Shown: piece after piece, positions 1 through 6,235 of the stretch
How positions within the stretch are numbered: position 1 is the first letter of the stretch
How the letters are laid out: each line of letters opens with the position of its first letter
From: Bacteroides sp.
GTDB lineage: Bacteria; Bacteroidota; Bacteroidia; Bacteroidales; SM23-62
Assembly: GCA_030592145.1 (NCBI GenBank)
Contig: JAUVKJ010000110.1
Coordinates: forward strand, 1-6,235
Reading direction: 5' to 3'
DNA: 6,235 nt
Notes under the pieces: generated by a model
Databases searched by the model: none
What the model saw: the letters and a program-made list of their open reading frames with translations, nothing else
What the model was told of the DNA's origin: nothing
Translations under genes and position numbers: made by a program

Positions 1-482
1 TCTGAATCTGCAAAGGTCATTTCCACCAGCCTTACAAGGTAGCTTTCTTCTGTGAACAGGTTATACAGCCGGTAGGCCAGGTATTCCTTCAGAATATTCT
101 GTTCGTATTGTTCTCCGCGGGATCTGCAGTGAGATACCAGCTTCAATTTATCCTGGCCTTCAAAAATACTGTTTTCAGCCGTCTGATACGAAAAATTCAG
201 GCGAAGGGGAGGGAAGTCACAATTCATGGGATCCCTTCTGAAATGACCCCTGGTTCTGATTTTTACCGGGACAACGATAGTTTCTCCATCCGGTGATGAA
301 TACGAGATGAGAGCGGGATGCTGATCCCGCTTTTCCCCGACATCTCCAAGAACCTTCCTGACATCCATGCACAGGGTAAGGGAAAGGGGTTCATCGGATT
401 GAAAAAGAGGTGTAGGTTCTCCCGGCATAAGGGTTACCAGGAAAGGAAATAAAGCATATGAAATAAATTCATGTGGTTTCAT
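1..482 (-). CDS. Uncharacterised protein, 3' end outside window (N-terminal 160 residues; weakly CotH-like)
   Basis: An open frame runs from an ATG at 482-480 to the left edge without a stop, giving 160 residues. The start lies 3 bases after the TAA of the phosphatase gene, so translation is probably coupled. The first 20 residues contain a hydrophobic run (ISYALFPFLVTLM, 7-19) that could be a signal peptide, though no clean cleavage site is visible. The middle has a beta-rich stretch with 'VKIRTRGHFRR' (73-83) and 'CDFPPLRLNF' (88-97). These are followed by 'FEGQDKLKLVSHC' (107-119) and a helical 'YEQNILKEYLAYRLYNL' (126-142). I recall this pattern from a family of exported hypothetical proteins found in Bacteroidota and some proteobacteria. 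The order (RG-containing strand, 'KL' strands, then a helix before a kinase-like core) faintly resembles CotH proteins, but the putative catalytic region would lie outside the window. Function unknown. The reading frame is secure; the family resemblance is from memory. Confidence 0.85.
   Translation of the reverse strand, partial: MKPHEFISYALFPFLVTLMPGEPTPLFQSDEPLSLTLCMDVRKVLGDVGEKRDQHPALISYSSPDGETIVVPVKIRTRGHFRRDPMNCDFPPLRLNFSYQTAENSIFEGQDKLKLVSHCRSRGEQYEQNILKEYLAYRLYNLFTEESYLVRLVEMTFADS
312..331 (+). repeat. Perfect 8-bp inverted repeat followed by TTT on the + strand, inside a gene
   Basis: AGCGGGAT (312-319) and ATCCCGCT (324-331) pair perfectly around a GCTG loop (320-323), and the next bases on the + strand are TTT then CCCC. 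The shape resembles a weak intrinsic terminator read on the + strand, antisense to the CotH-like gene. The T-run is short and no + strand gene leads into it, so a terminator function is doubtful; only the inverted repeat is certain. Confidence 0.3.
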
Positions 483-485
483 AGC

Positions 486-2063
486 TTATCTGATTTGCTT
501 TTTAGAAGCAGATGAATTTAGCAGATAAATATTATCACCTTCAAGCAACAGGCCCTGGATCGGAAATCCGTAAGTATAAAAGGGCACATCAAGGGCAAAG
601 ACACGGTTGTTGTATAGTGGGGCGATCTGCTTAACGTTGGTATGTCCGATAAAGATAGTTCGGGCATTGAAACGGGCAAGGACTTTCTCGAATTCCTTTT
701 CAGGGAGATGCTGGTATTCATGGTTGTCTTTCAAATATCCGCGATACCAGAAAGGGCCATTATGTCCCATTATGGTATTTCGGCTGATAAGTCCATGATA
801 TTGTCGTTCGGGGTGGTTGAGAAAGTAACGGACATGATCGTTGATCTCGTGCATGCTTAATCCCGAGGCAAGGATCTTCGGGGACAATCCTGCATGTACG
901 AAAAGATGTCCATTGATCTTTTCAATGGAATTTTTGGTGCGGAGCCATTGTCCGAGTACAGTCCGTTTGTTATAGAACCATGAATAGGAAATATTCAACC
1001 TGGATGTCATAAGCAGGTACTTGTCCGACACATAGTTGATATTACCTGAAAGCACCATTATCTCGTGATTGCCGAGGATAAGGTGCACAGCACCTCCTGC
1101 TTCGGAAGCCTGTTGTTCCAGGCGGTATATAAGCCACAGGGCCTCCGTGACTTTATCGCCCCGGTCAAAGATATCGCCGATAAAGACCAGGTGCCCCTTT
1201 CCCCAGGTCCATTGAAACGCCCTGTCCATGACCCCGTTTTGCTGAAGGAATACAAGCAGGCTGTCATATCCCCCGTGGATATCACCTATGACTATGATCC
1301 GGGCAATTCCCTCAAGCTGGTCCGGCGGAACCTCCCTGCGGGAATTAATCAGGTAATCCAGGCTGTCATTTGAAAATCCCTTCACCAGGTAAGGGTCTGT
1401 ATCTGCCTTAAACCTGGCTTTTGATTTACGTGTGATTTGTGATTTAGAATCATGAACCAGGTAAAATGTTTTAATCTTTCTTTTTCCTTTCCATCTGATA
1501 TAGGGTCCGTCGAAAAGATCCGGCAGATTTTTTTCATAACTGGAGCGAAGATATTGGGCCACTTCAGATTTTTGATTGCTGACCGCTATGTCGTAGGCGG
1601 TATTCCATGTTTCGTTTTTGTGAGAGAGATCGGCTCCCCGTTTCACCAGGTATTTGGTAATTTTCAGATTACCATTCATGGCTGCATAGAACAGAGCCGT
1701 GTTACCCCCAGGACCCCGTGTCTCGATATCTGCCTCAGCATTAATCAATTTCGATACCTTTTTTAAATCATAACTTCCGGCGGCGTACATCAGGGGACTC
1801 ATATATCCCACCACCTGGTTTACATCCGCTCCCTTTTCGATTAACCAGGCGGTTGTTCTGGTATCGCCATAGACAATTGCATGAACCAGCATCGTGGCAC
1901 CGGAGTCACCGTATGCGGCATTAATGTCATGATCCGGGAGATACTCCCCAATGCTTTCAATATCTCCCTTTTCGATCCAGGAAAATACGGGATCTTCAGC
2001 AGAAGCTAAGCCGGCATAAAAAAGCAAAGACAGGGACGTAAATATGTGTATCAGCCCTTTCAT
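486..2063 (-). CDS. Exported ankyrin-repeat / Shewanella-like PPP-family metallophosphatase fusion
   Basis: This 525-residue protein begins with a clear signal peptide (hydrophobic core about 4-19, AxA site at 20-22), so it should act in the periplasm or at the outer membrane. Residues about 25-180 form some four to five ankyrin repeats; the clearest are at 54-83, 87-116 and 120-149, with 'NTALFYAAMNGNLKITKYLV' at 121-140. A basic linker domain starting 'DGPYIRW' (185-191) leads to a calcineurin-like phosphatase domain at about 254-515. The PPP signatures are intact: GDIHG (260-264), GDIFDRG (296-302), GNHE (331-334), VHAGLSP (389-395) and GHT (473-475). By comparison with PP1 these supply the two-metal ligands D261, H263, D297, N332, H390 and H474, with H333, D300 and R301 also kept. 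'GPFWYRGY' (436-443) fits the bacterial Shelph group. It should hydrolyse phosphomonoesters, perhaps phosphoproteins; the substrate is unknown. The gene lies 7 bases after the permease gene and 3 bases before the next. Confidence 0.93.
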   Translation of the reverse strand: MKGLIHIFTSLSLLFYAGLASAEDPVFSWIEKGDIESIGEYLPDHDINAAYGDSGATMLVHAIVYGDTRTTAWLIEKGADVNQVVGYMSPLMYAAGSYDLKKVSKLINAEADIETRGPGGNTALFYAAMNGNLKITKYLVKRGADLSHKNETWNTAYDIAVSNQKSEVAQYLRSSYEKNLPDLFDGPYIRWKGKRKIKTFYLVHDSKSQITRKSKARFKADTDPYLVKGFSNDSLDYLINSRREVPPDQLEGIARIIVIGDIHGGYDSLLVFLQQNGVMDRAFQWTWGKGHLVFIGDIFDRGDKVTEALWLIYRLEQQASEAGGAVHLILGNHEIMVLSGNINYVSDKYLLMTSRLNISYSWFYNKRTVLGQWLRTKNSIEKINGHLFVHAGLSPKILASGLSMHEINDHVRYFLNHPERQYHGLISRNTIMGHNGPFWYRGYLKDNHEYQHLPEKEFEKVLARFNARTIFIGHTNVKQIAPLYNNRVFALDVPFYTYGFPIQGLLLEGDNIYLLNSSASKKQIR

Positions 2064-2070
2064 ATTTGCT

Positions 2071-4482
2071 CTATTCGTATTTCAGGGATTGGGCAGGATT
2101 GGTATTGGCGGCACGTACTGTTTGTATTGTGACAGCAATGAGAGAAAACAGTATGACCAGGAAGCCTGTGATCACGAAAACTATCCAGTGGATCCCGGTC
2201 TGGTAAGGGTAGGACTCCAACCATTTACTGATGGCCCACCAGGTAAGCGGAGTGGCGATAAGTATTGCCAGCAGTATCAACTCAAGGAATTCCATTGACA
2301 GAAGGAAAAGGATGCGGTTGACGTTTGCTCCATTGATCTTACGTATGCCGATCTCCTTGGTCCGTTGCAGAGTAGTATAGGAGGAGAGTCCGAAAAGACC
2401 AAGTGCTGCAATAATGATGGCGACCAGAGAAAAAGCCCCAACGGTAGCAAAGATCTGCTTCTCAATACGGTACTGACGGTCAAAAAACACATCCAGGGAA
2501 AAATAATTAAAGGGATTTCCGGGGAAGAAATCATCATAGGTAACCTTAAGTTCATCGATGGCCTGATCCATTCGAACCGGATTGATCTTCATAATAAAAA
2601 AAGAACGGTTTGCTGGCAGGTAACGGTATAGCAGGGGAATGGGCTCCTGTTTTAGAGACATCTGGTGGTAATCCCCAATAACACCGACGATATGCCGCTC
2701 TTCCCCGTCTATATCGACTTTTTGTCCGATGGCGGCCTCGGGAGAATCGTATTCGAGGAATTCCACGGATTTTAAATTAATAATTACTGCCAGGTTCTCT
2801 GTACCGTAGTCTGGCGAAAAGTTCCGACCGGCCATAAGCTCAATGTCAAAGGCCGGGATATAATCTTCATCAATTCCGATTTTGTACATTACACCCCTGC
2901 CCTGCTCTTCATCTGACCTGCGAATGCCACTGGCCCAGAAGATCTCATCGCCGGGCACATTCGTTGAAGCAGACAGGTGCTCAATTCCGGCAATGGAGAA
3001 GATCTCGTTTTTGAAAGTCCTGAATTTTTCATTGAAGGTAGTATCAATTCCTACTCCCGGACCCTTGAGTACCAGTGTCTGGTCGATGTTTACGCCAAGA
3101 TCCTGGTTGCGCATATATCGCAACTGGGAATAGATCAGGAAGGTTCCTGCAATTAAGGCAACGGAAGCAGTGAACTGGAAAACGACAAGGATCTTTCTGA
3201 GCAGGTATCCATGTCCCGAGTCACTGAATTTTCCTTTAAGTACATCCACGGGTTTGAAAGAGGAGAGGATGAACGCGGGGTAGAGACCTGACAAGAGTGC
3301 TCCGGCCAGGAACAATGCGCTCAGTCCGGCCCAGAACAAGGGTTCAGCAAAAAGTGACATAGTCAGGGTGCGGCCGGTAAGATGGTTGAAAGACGGCAGC
3401 ACCAGGGGCACGATAAATATGGAGATGGCAGCTGCCAGGATATTCATTAAAACCGCCTCGGTAAGGAACTGAAGGATCAATTGACTGCGATGGGCTCCCA
3501 CAACCTTGCGTATACCAACTTCCCTGGCCCTTTCCAATGCGCGGCTGCTGCTCAGGTTGATATAGTTGACCCAGGCAATGATAAGCACGGAAAGAGCAAT
3601 TAGGGAAAGTATAAAAACAGCATCTCCGTCACCGTTTTCTTCTGGTTCGGATTCCTGCAGAAGGTCCGAGTAGAGATGAATTTCCTCAATGGACTGAAGG
3701 ATGAATTCCTGGCGGCTGTTGTATTTTTCCCAGTCTTCCTTTCTTTCTTCTGCAAGCCATTCAGCAAATTTCTGCTCAAAAACAAGCGGATCAGCTCCAT
3801 CTTCTAAAAGAATGTAGGTATTGAAATCATACCATCCCCAGGCAGTCCGGCTCTGGTTGTCTGTGAGCTGATGAAAAGTCTCTGCCGAAATAAGTACGGT
3901 AAATTTCAGATGGGAATTATCTGGAACATCCCTGATCACTCCCCTTACCTCGCAGGAATGCTCTCCCCAAAAGGTAATTTCCTTGCCAATCGGATCATCG
4001 TTCCCGAAATATTTTTCAGCCGTAGATTCAGTTATGACGGCGGTATAGGGCTTTGTCAGGGCGGAAGTATCCCCCAGCACCATTTCCCAGTCAAACATTT
4101 TTAAAAAAGAGGGTGTAGCTACCTGCATCTTCCTTTCACGGAAAGAGATGTTTTCTCCGGTAGTTACAATACCATCCGTAGGAAAGACCCAGGAGTACTC
4201 CAGGATCTCGGGAAAATTGTCTTTCATGGCCGGTCCGACTGCGGGAACAGCAGCAGCGCAGGCGAACATCAGTTTTCCGTTCCGGAAACCATCATACCGG
4301 ATACGGTAAATGTTCTCGCTATTCTCATGGAATTTATCATAGCTGTGCTCATAAATGACATACTGAAACAGAAGCAGGCAGGCGGTGATGCCAACCGATA
4401 AGCCCAGGAGGTTAAGGATGGAGAATACCTTGTTCTTAAAAGTATTCCGGATAGCCGATAGCAGGTAATTGGGCAAGATCAT
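2071..4482 (-). CDS. ABC transporter permease, MacB/FtsX type, duplicated module
   Basis: The 803-residue inner-membrane protein has the two-module plan common in Bacteroidota. TM1 lies at about 20-43, followed by a large periplasmic MacB_PCD-like domain (about 50-280). An FtsX block has TMs near 287-309, 340-363 and 381-406. TM5 (about 431-451) leads to a second periplasmic domain (about 455-670), then a second FtsX block with TMs near 677-700, 730-752 and 765-787. The motif after the first TM of each FtsX block is preserved in both halves: REVGIRKVVGA (320-330) and KEIGIRKINGA (709-719). These mark the cytoplasmic side that would contact an ATPase. Family members use ATP hydrolysis in the cytoplasm to drive periplasmic work such as lipoprotein or peptide handling, efflux, or activation of a partner. 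No ATP-binding subunit or HlyD-type adaptor is encoded in the window, so the ATPase must come from elsewhere. The start ATG is 36 bases after the DsrE gene stop. The substrate cannot be assigned. Confidence 0.95.
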   Translation of the reverse strand: MILPNYLLSAIRNTFKNKVFSILNLLGLSVGITACLLLFQYVIYEHSYDKFHENSENIYRIRYDGFRNGKLMFACAAAVPAVGPAMKDNFPEILEYSWVFPTDGIVTTGENISFRERKMQVATPSFLKMFDWEMVLGDTSALTKPYTAVITESTAEKYFGNDDPIGKEITFWGEHSCEVRGVIRDVPDNSHLKFTVLISAETFHQLTDNQSRTAWGWYDFNTYILLEDGADPLVFEQKFAEWLAEERKEDWEKYNSRQEFILQSIEEIHLYSDLLQESEPEENGDGDAVFILSLIALSVLIIAWVNYINLSSSRALERAREVGIRKVVGAHRSQLILQFLTEAVLMNILAAAISIFIVPLVLPSFNHLTGRTLTMSLFAEPLFWAGLSALFLAGALLSGLYPAFILSSFKPVDVLKGKFSDSGHGYLLRKILVVFQFTASVALIAGTFLIYSQLRYMRNQDLGVNIDQTLVLKGPGVGIDTTFNEKFRTFKNEIFSIAGIEHLSASTNVPGDEIFWASGIRRSDEEQGRGVMYKIGIDEDYIPAFDIELMAGRNFSPDYGTENLAVIINLKSVEFLEYDSPEAAIGQKVDIDGEERHIVGVIGDYHQMSLKQEPIPLLYRYLPANRSFFIMKINPVRMDQAIDELKVTYDDFFPGNPFNYFSLDVFFDRQYRIEKQIFATVGAFSLVAIIIAALGLFGLSSYTTLQRTKEIGIRKINGANVNRILFLLSMEFLELILLAILIATPLTWWAISKWLESYPYQTGIHWIVFVITGFLVILFSLIAVTIQTVRAANTNPAQSLKYE

Positions 4483-4518
4483 GAAACTTTCTAATATTCT
4501 TATGTTATGAAACGTCCA

Positions 4519-4989
4519 TCAAAAAGTAATGACCTTCTTCCCGGATTTTATGAAATCTGTCAGGTAGGTGCCGGTATATTTAACCCCGACACCAAGATCC
4601 TCCAGTATTGAACTAAGCCCGTATGAATCCGCACAACCTTTGCAGGCAAGCAGTTCAACTCCTTTTTCCTGCATCTTTATCAGGTATTCCTGTATTTCGG
4701 CGTCTTCACTGGTAAGTTTGGAGGAGGGTCCCCAGATAAGAAGGGTAACCTGGTTCCACCAGCCATTTTTCTGCGCGTTATACGCATACATAAACACCAT
4801 CTTGTGGGCGATTTCCGGGTCCCCGCTGGTCCATACGACCAGCAGGTGATCGGCTGCTTTCTCTTCATTCATTTCCGAGCGGGGTTCATTCATGTTTTTG
4901 GGCGGATTGATTGCCTTTAAAGTAACAGAATTCAGGCCTATTATAAGAAAGGCCAGCAACAAAATTTTACATTTTTTCATTCGTTTCAT
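4519..4989 (-). CDS. DsrE-family protein with N-terminal signal peptide
   Basis: This 156-residue protein has a basic start (MKRMKKCK) and a hydrophobic stretch at about 9-19, with a possible cleavage after 'LKA' (24-26), so export is likely. C7 precedes the hydrophobic core and is not a lipobox. After a polar linker (27-47), residues about 48-156 form a DsrE/DsrF-like fold: 'HLLVVWTSGDPEIAHKMVF' (48-66), 'GWWNQVTLLIWGPSSKL' (76-92) and 'MQEKGVELLACKGCADSYG' (106-124). C116 and C119 make a CxxC; C119 sits where DsrE relatives commonly keep a cysteine that carries persulfide sulfur. Characterised DsrE proteins are cytoplasmic sulfur-transfer proteins. Many relatives of this subgroup, as I remember them, start near the DsrE core, so the leader is the unusual part. 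The ATG at 4989 was chosen because it precedes the positively charged n-region; the ATG at 4980 would give nearly the same product. It is probably the first gene of the unit that continues into the permease. The exact role is unknown. Confidence 0.9.
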   Translation of the reverse strand: MKRMKKCKILLLAFLIIGLNSVTLKAINPPKNMNEPRSEMNEEKAADHLLVVWTSGDPEIAHKMVFMYAYNAQKNGWWNQVTLLIWGPSSKLTSEDAEIQEYLIKMQEKGVELLACKGCADSYGLSSILEDLGVGVKYTGTYLTDFIKSGKKVITF

Positions 4990-5019
4990 ATTGGGCAGGA
5001 TTAATGATTACCGAGAAAG

Positions 5020-5050
5020 CAAAGATTTAAAATCGGGGGAAGAATTCCAA
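5020..5050 (-). promoter_or_regulatory. Candidate Bacteroidota-type promoter for the DsrE-permease-phosphatase unit
   Basis: On the minus strand a TTG (5050-5048) is followed after 20 bases by AATCTTTG (5027-5020). This matches the Bacteroidota -7 element TAnnTTTG at seven of eight positions when the two free positions are counted, and the spacing falls in the usual range. Transcription would begin near 5013-5015, leaving a leader of about 25 bases before the ATG at 4989. The -33 side has only TTG (ATTG rather than TTTG) and the first base of the -7 box is A instead of T, so the call is tentative. Confidence 0.4.
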
Positions 5051-5051
5051 T

Positions 5052-5072
5052 TTTGCAGGAGTGATTTGCAGG
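5052..5072 (-). repeat. 8-bp tandem direct repeat CCTGCAAA, possible operator
   Basis: CCTGCAAA occurs on the minus strand at 5072-5065 and again at 5059-5052, separated by TCACT, giving a 13-base period. The second copy ends one base before the TTG of the candidate -33 element. A tandem repeat just upstream of a promoter is a common layout for activator sites. The repeat itself is exact; the regulatory role is inference, and the regulator is not identified. Confidence 0.4.
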
Positions 5073-5111
5073 TTTTTCACAGTAAAACGGAATAATGTAT
5101 GAATGTACAGC

Positions 5112-6235
5112 CTAAAAATTCCACTTCAGGCGCAGGAACCAGAGGTTGATTTGCTGTCGTGACACGGTGCCGTTAAGTGGATCTTCGACCTCCGAGTTAA
5201 AGTATTGGAGAAAAAAGCTCAGGTCCACGTTATTCAAAACATTATAGCTGAGATTCGGACCCAAAAAATATCCTTTCAGCTCGGGAAAATACATGACTGC
5301 AAGGCTGGCCATGAACAGGGGAGTGACCTGGTAGGAGCCGGCAGTGAAAAAGGTATGCTCGGTGAAGGCGAGCTGTTTGACTGTCATAGGACCGGAATAG
5401 AAGTCTATGAAACCGAGGGCAGAGGAGAAAGGTTTGCTTGAGTAAAGATATTCTCCCTGCAATGTCAGGGTGTTTGGAAAGATATATTCAAGACCCAAAG
5501 AAGCCATAAACATACCCGTTGTATCCCTGATGTTTTTAACCGGGTGGAAATAACTGGCCTCGCCGCGAAAGCCAGCACCACCTATATTCCCCGACCACCC
5601 CAGTCCCCCAACATAATCTTCCTCCTGCAGGAGGCCGGCCAGCACCTGGATATCGTACGAGAATACATTGAAACGGTACATGGCGGCAGCGGTAAGATTT
5701 TTTGAGCTGTCAATCTTTACGGCCAGCTCGATGGTAGAGGTATAATCCGGGTAGAATTGCAGCCGGATTGCATCGGAGCCCGGACGTTCTTCATAATCAA
5801 AATCGAAGTAGGAATAGGCATTGAAAATATCGTTCACGTTCCAGACGAATGTTTGTCCCCAGTTGATACGCTGCCTTCCTGCCGTTGCCACAAAACGGCC
5901 TGTGGAGTACTGGAGCCAGATCCGGTCGATGGAGGAATTAAGCACATATGAATTCCCGCTGAGAAGGTTGAAAGACAGATCCATCCAGCCCATATCTTTT
6001 TCCAGGGCATCGATGTACCCGGGAATGAACTTCAGGGTTTCCCCGTACATAAGGCGGTTCCGAAACTGGACGGTACCGGTAAAATGCTCCCCCCCGTACC
6101 AGAAAAAATTCAGCCGGTTGTGGAAGAGATTATCGATGATCCAGTCCCCGTCAGCATCCTCAAACATTGCAGATTGCATGTTGGTCAGGTATCCCTGGAG
6201 ATCGAAGGGAGATTTTTCTTTCTGGGCAGAAAGTC
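5112..6235 (-). CDS. Outer-membrane beta-barrel protein, 5' end outside window
   Basis: The frame stays open to the right edge and gives 373 visible residues ending at a TAG (5114-5112). The first visible residues are 'LSAQKEKSPFDLQGYLTN'; 'LSAQ' looks like the end of a signal peptide, so only the start of the leader is missing and the Met at 6179 is internal, not the start. The rest is a run of amphipathic, aromatic-rich strands with short turns, ending in 'LRLKWNF' with a terminal Phe, as expected for a barrel inserted by the BAM machinery. A conserved-looking block comprises 'GRQRINWG' (visible residues 119-126), 'DIFN' (135-138) and 'ERPGSDA' (149-155). It recalls porin-like, alginate-export-like or DUF1302-like barrels that share a GRQ..WG segment. 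No TonB plug domain or TonB box is seen. It is probably an outer-membrane channel or surface protein of unknown substrate. It is separated by 122 bases from the DsrE gene and may belong to another operon extending beyond the window. Confidence 0.85.
   Translation of the reverse strand, partial: LSAQKEKSPFDLQGYLTNMQSAMFEDADGDWIIDNLFHNRLNFFWYGGEHFTGTVQFRNRLMYGETLKFIPGYIDALEKDMGWMDLSFNLLSGNSYVLNSSIDRIWLQYSTGRFVATAGRQRINWGQTFVWNVNDIFNAYSYFDFDYEERPGSDAIRLQFYPDYTSTIELAVKIDSSKNLTAAAMYRFNVFSYDIQVLAGLLQEEDYVGGLGWSGNIGGAGFRGEASYFHPVKNIRDTTGMFMASLGLEYIFPNTLTLQGEYLYSSKPFSSALGFIDFYSGPMTVKQLAFTEHTFFTAGSYQVTPLFMASLAVMYFPELKGYFLGPNLSYNVLNNVDLSFFLQYFNSEVEDPLNGTVSRQQINLWFLRLKWNF

Larger units (their letters stand above)
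4990..5111. other. Intergenic region between the barrel gene and the DsrE gene
   Basis: This 122-base gap is the only sizeable non-coding stretch in the window and the natural place for a promoter for the four genes to its left. It contains the promoter candidate and the tandem direct repeat listed separately. No convincing stem followed by a T-run was found after the TAG of the barrel gene, so read-through from that gene remains possible. Confidence 0.7.

Noticed and set aside
108..296. + strand open stretch of 62 codons near the left edge
   Set aside because: The minus strand here carries the longer uninterrupted frame with family-like motifs, coupled to the upstream gene.
1065..1766. Two + strand open stretches of about 100 codons (1065-1373 and 1452-1766)
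   Set aside because: They lie wholly antisense to the phosphatase/ankyrin gene, whose motifs prove the minus strand is coding; their translations show no recognisable domain.
4481..4513. Direct repeat ATGAAAC at 4481-4487 and 4507-4513 in the gap before the permease gene
   Set aside because: Only 7 bases, A/T-rich, and one copy overlaps the permease start codon; likely chance.
4568..4849. + strand open stretch of 93 codons
   Set aside because: It is antisense to the DsrE-like gene and its composition looks like a shadow of that gene.
5073..5111. Possible terminator just after the barrel gene
   Set aside because: No stem of useful length followed by a T-run could be found on the minus strand.
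5112..6179. Treating the Met at 6179 as the start of the barrel protein
   Set aside because: The frame continues upstream to the window edge and reveals an 'LSAQ' signal-peptide end, so the real start is outside the window.

Overview
The window is a compact, entirely minus-strand stretch, most likely from a member of the Bacteroidota (Marinilabiliales/Bacteroidales-like). Three things suggest this. The roughly 800-residue two-module MacB/FtsX permease is typical of that phylum. The outer-membrane barrel gene carries an 'LSAQ' signal-peptide end and a terminal aromatic residue. The best promoter candidate fits the Bacteroidota TTG / TAnnTTTG pattern rather than TTGACA/TATAAT. The lineage is an inference from gene style; no rRNA or marker gene is present.

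Layout in the direction of transcription (right to left): (1) 6235-5112, an outer-membrane beta-barrel protein whose extreme 5' end lies outside the window. (2) 5111-4990, a 122-base intergenic region with a plausible promoter and a short tandem direct repeat just upstream of it. (3) 4989-4519, a DsrE-family protein with an N-terminal signal peptide. (4) 4482-2071, an ABC-type MacB/FtsX permease without an ATPase gene beside it. (5) 2063-486, an exported protein that joins ankyrin repeats to a PPP-type (Shewanella-like) phosphatase domain with all metal ligands present. (6) 482-1, the N-terminal part of an uncharacterised protein with a faint CotH-like flavour, running off the left edge.

Genes 3 to 6 are separated by 36, 7 and 3 bases and very probably form one transcription unit. 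Most of its products appear to enter or cross the inner membrane, so the cluster looks like an envelope-associated module: a periplasmic sulfur-carrier-like protein, a membrane permease of the mechanotransmission type, and a periplasmic phosphatase with a protein-binding ankyrin module. No shared pathway can be proved from the sequence, and the co-function is inference. No tRNA, rRNA, CRISPR array, insertion sequence or phage gene was seen.
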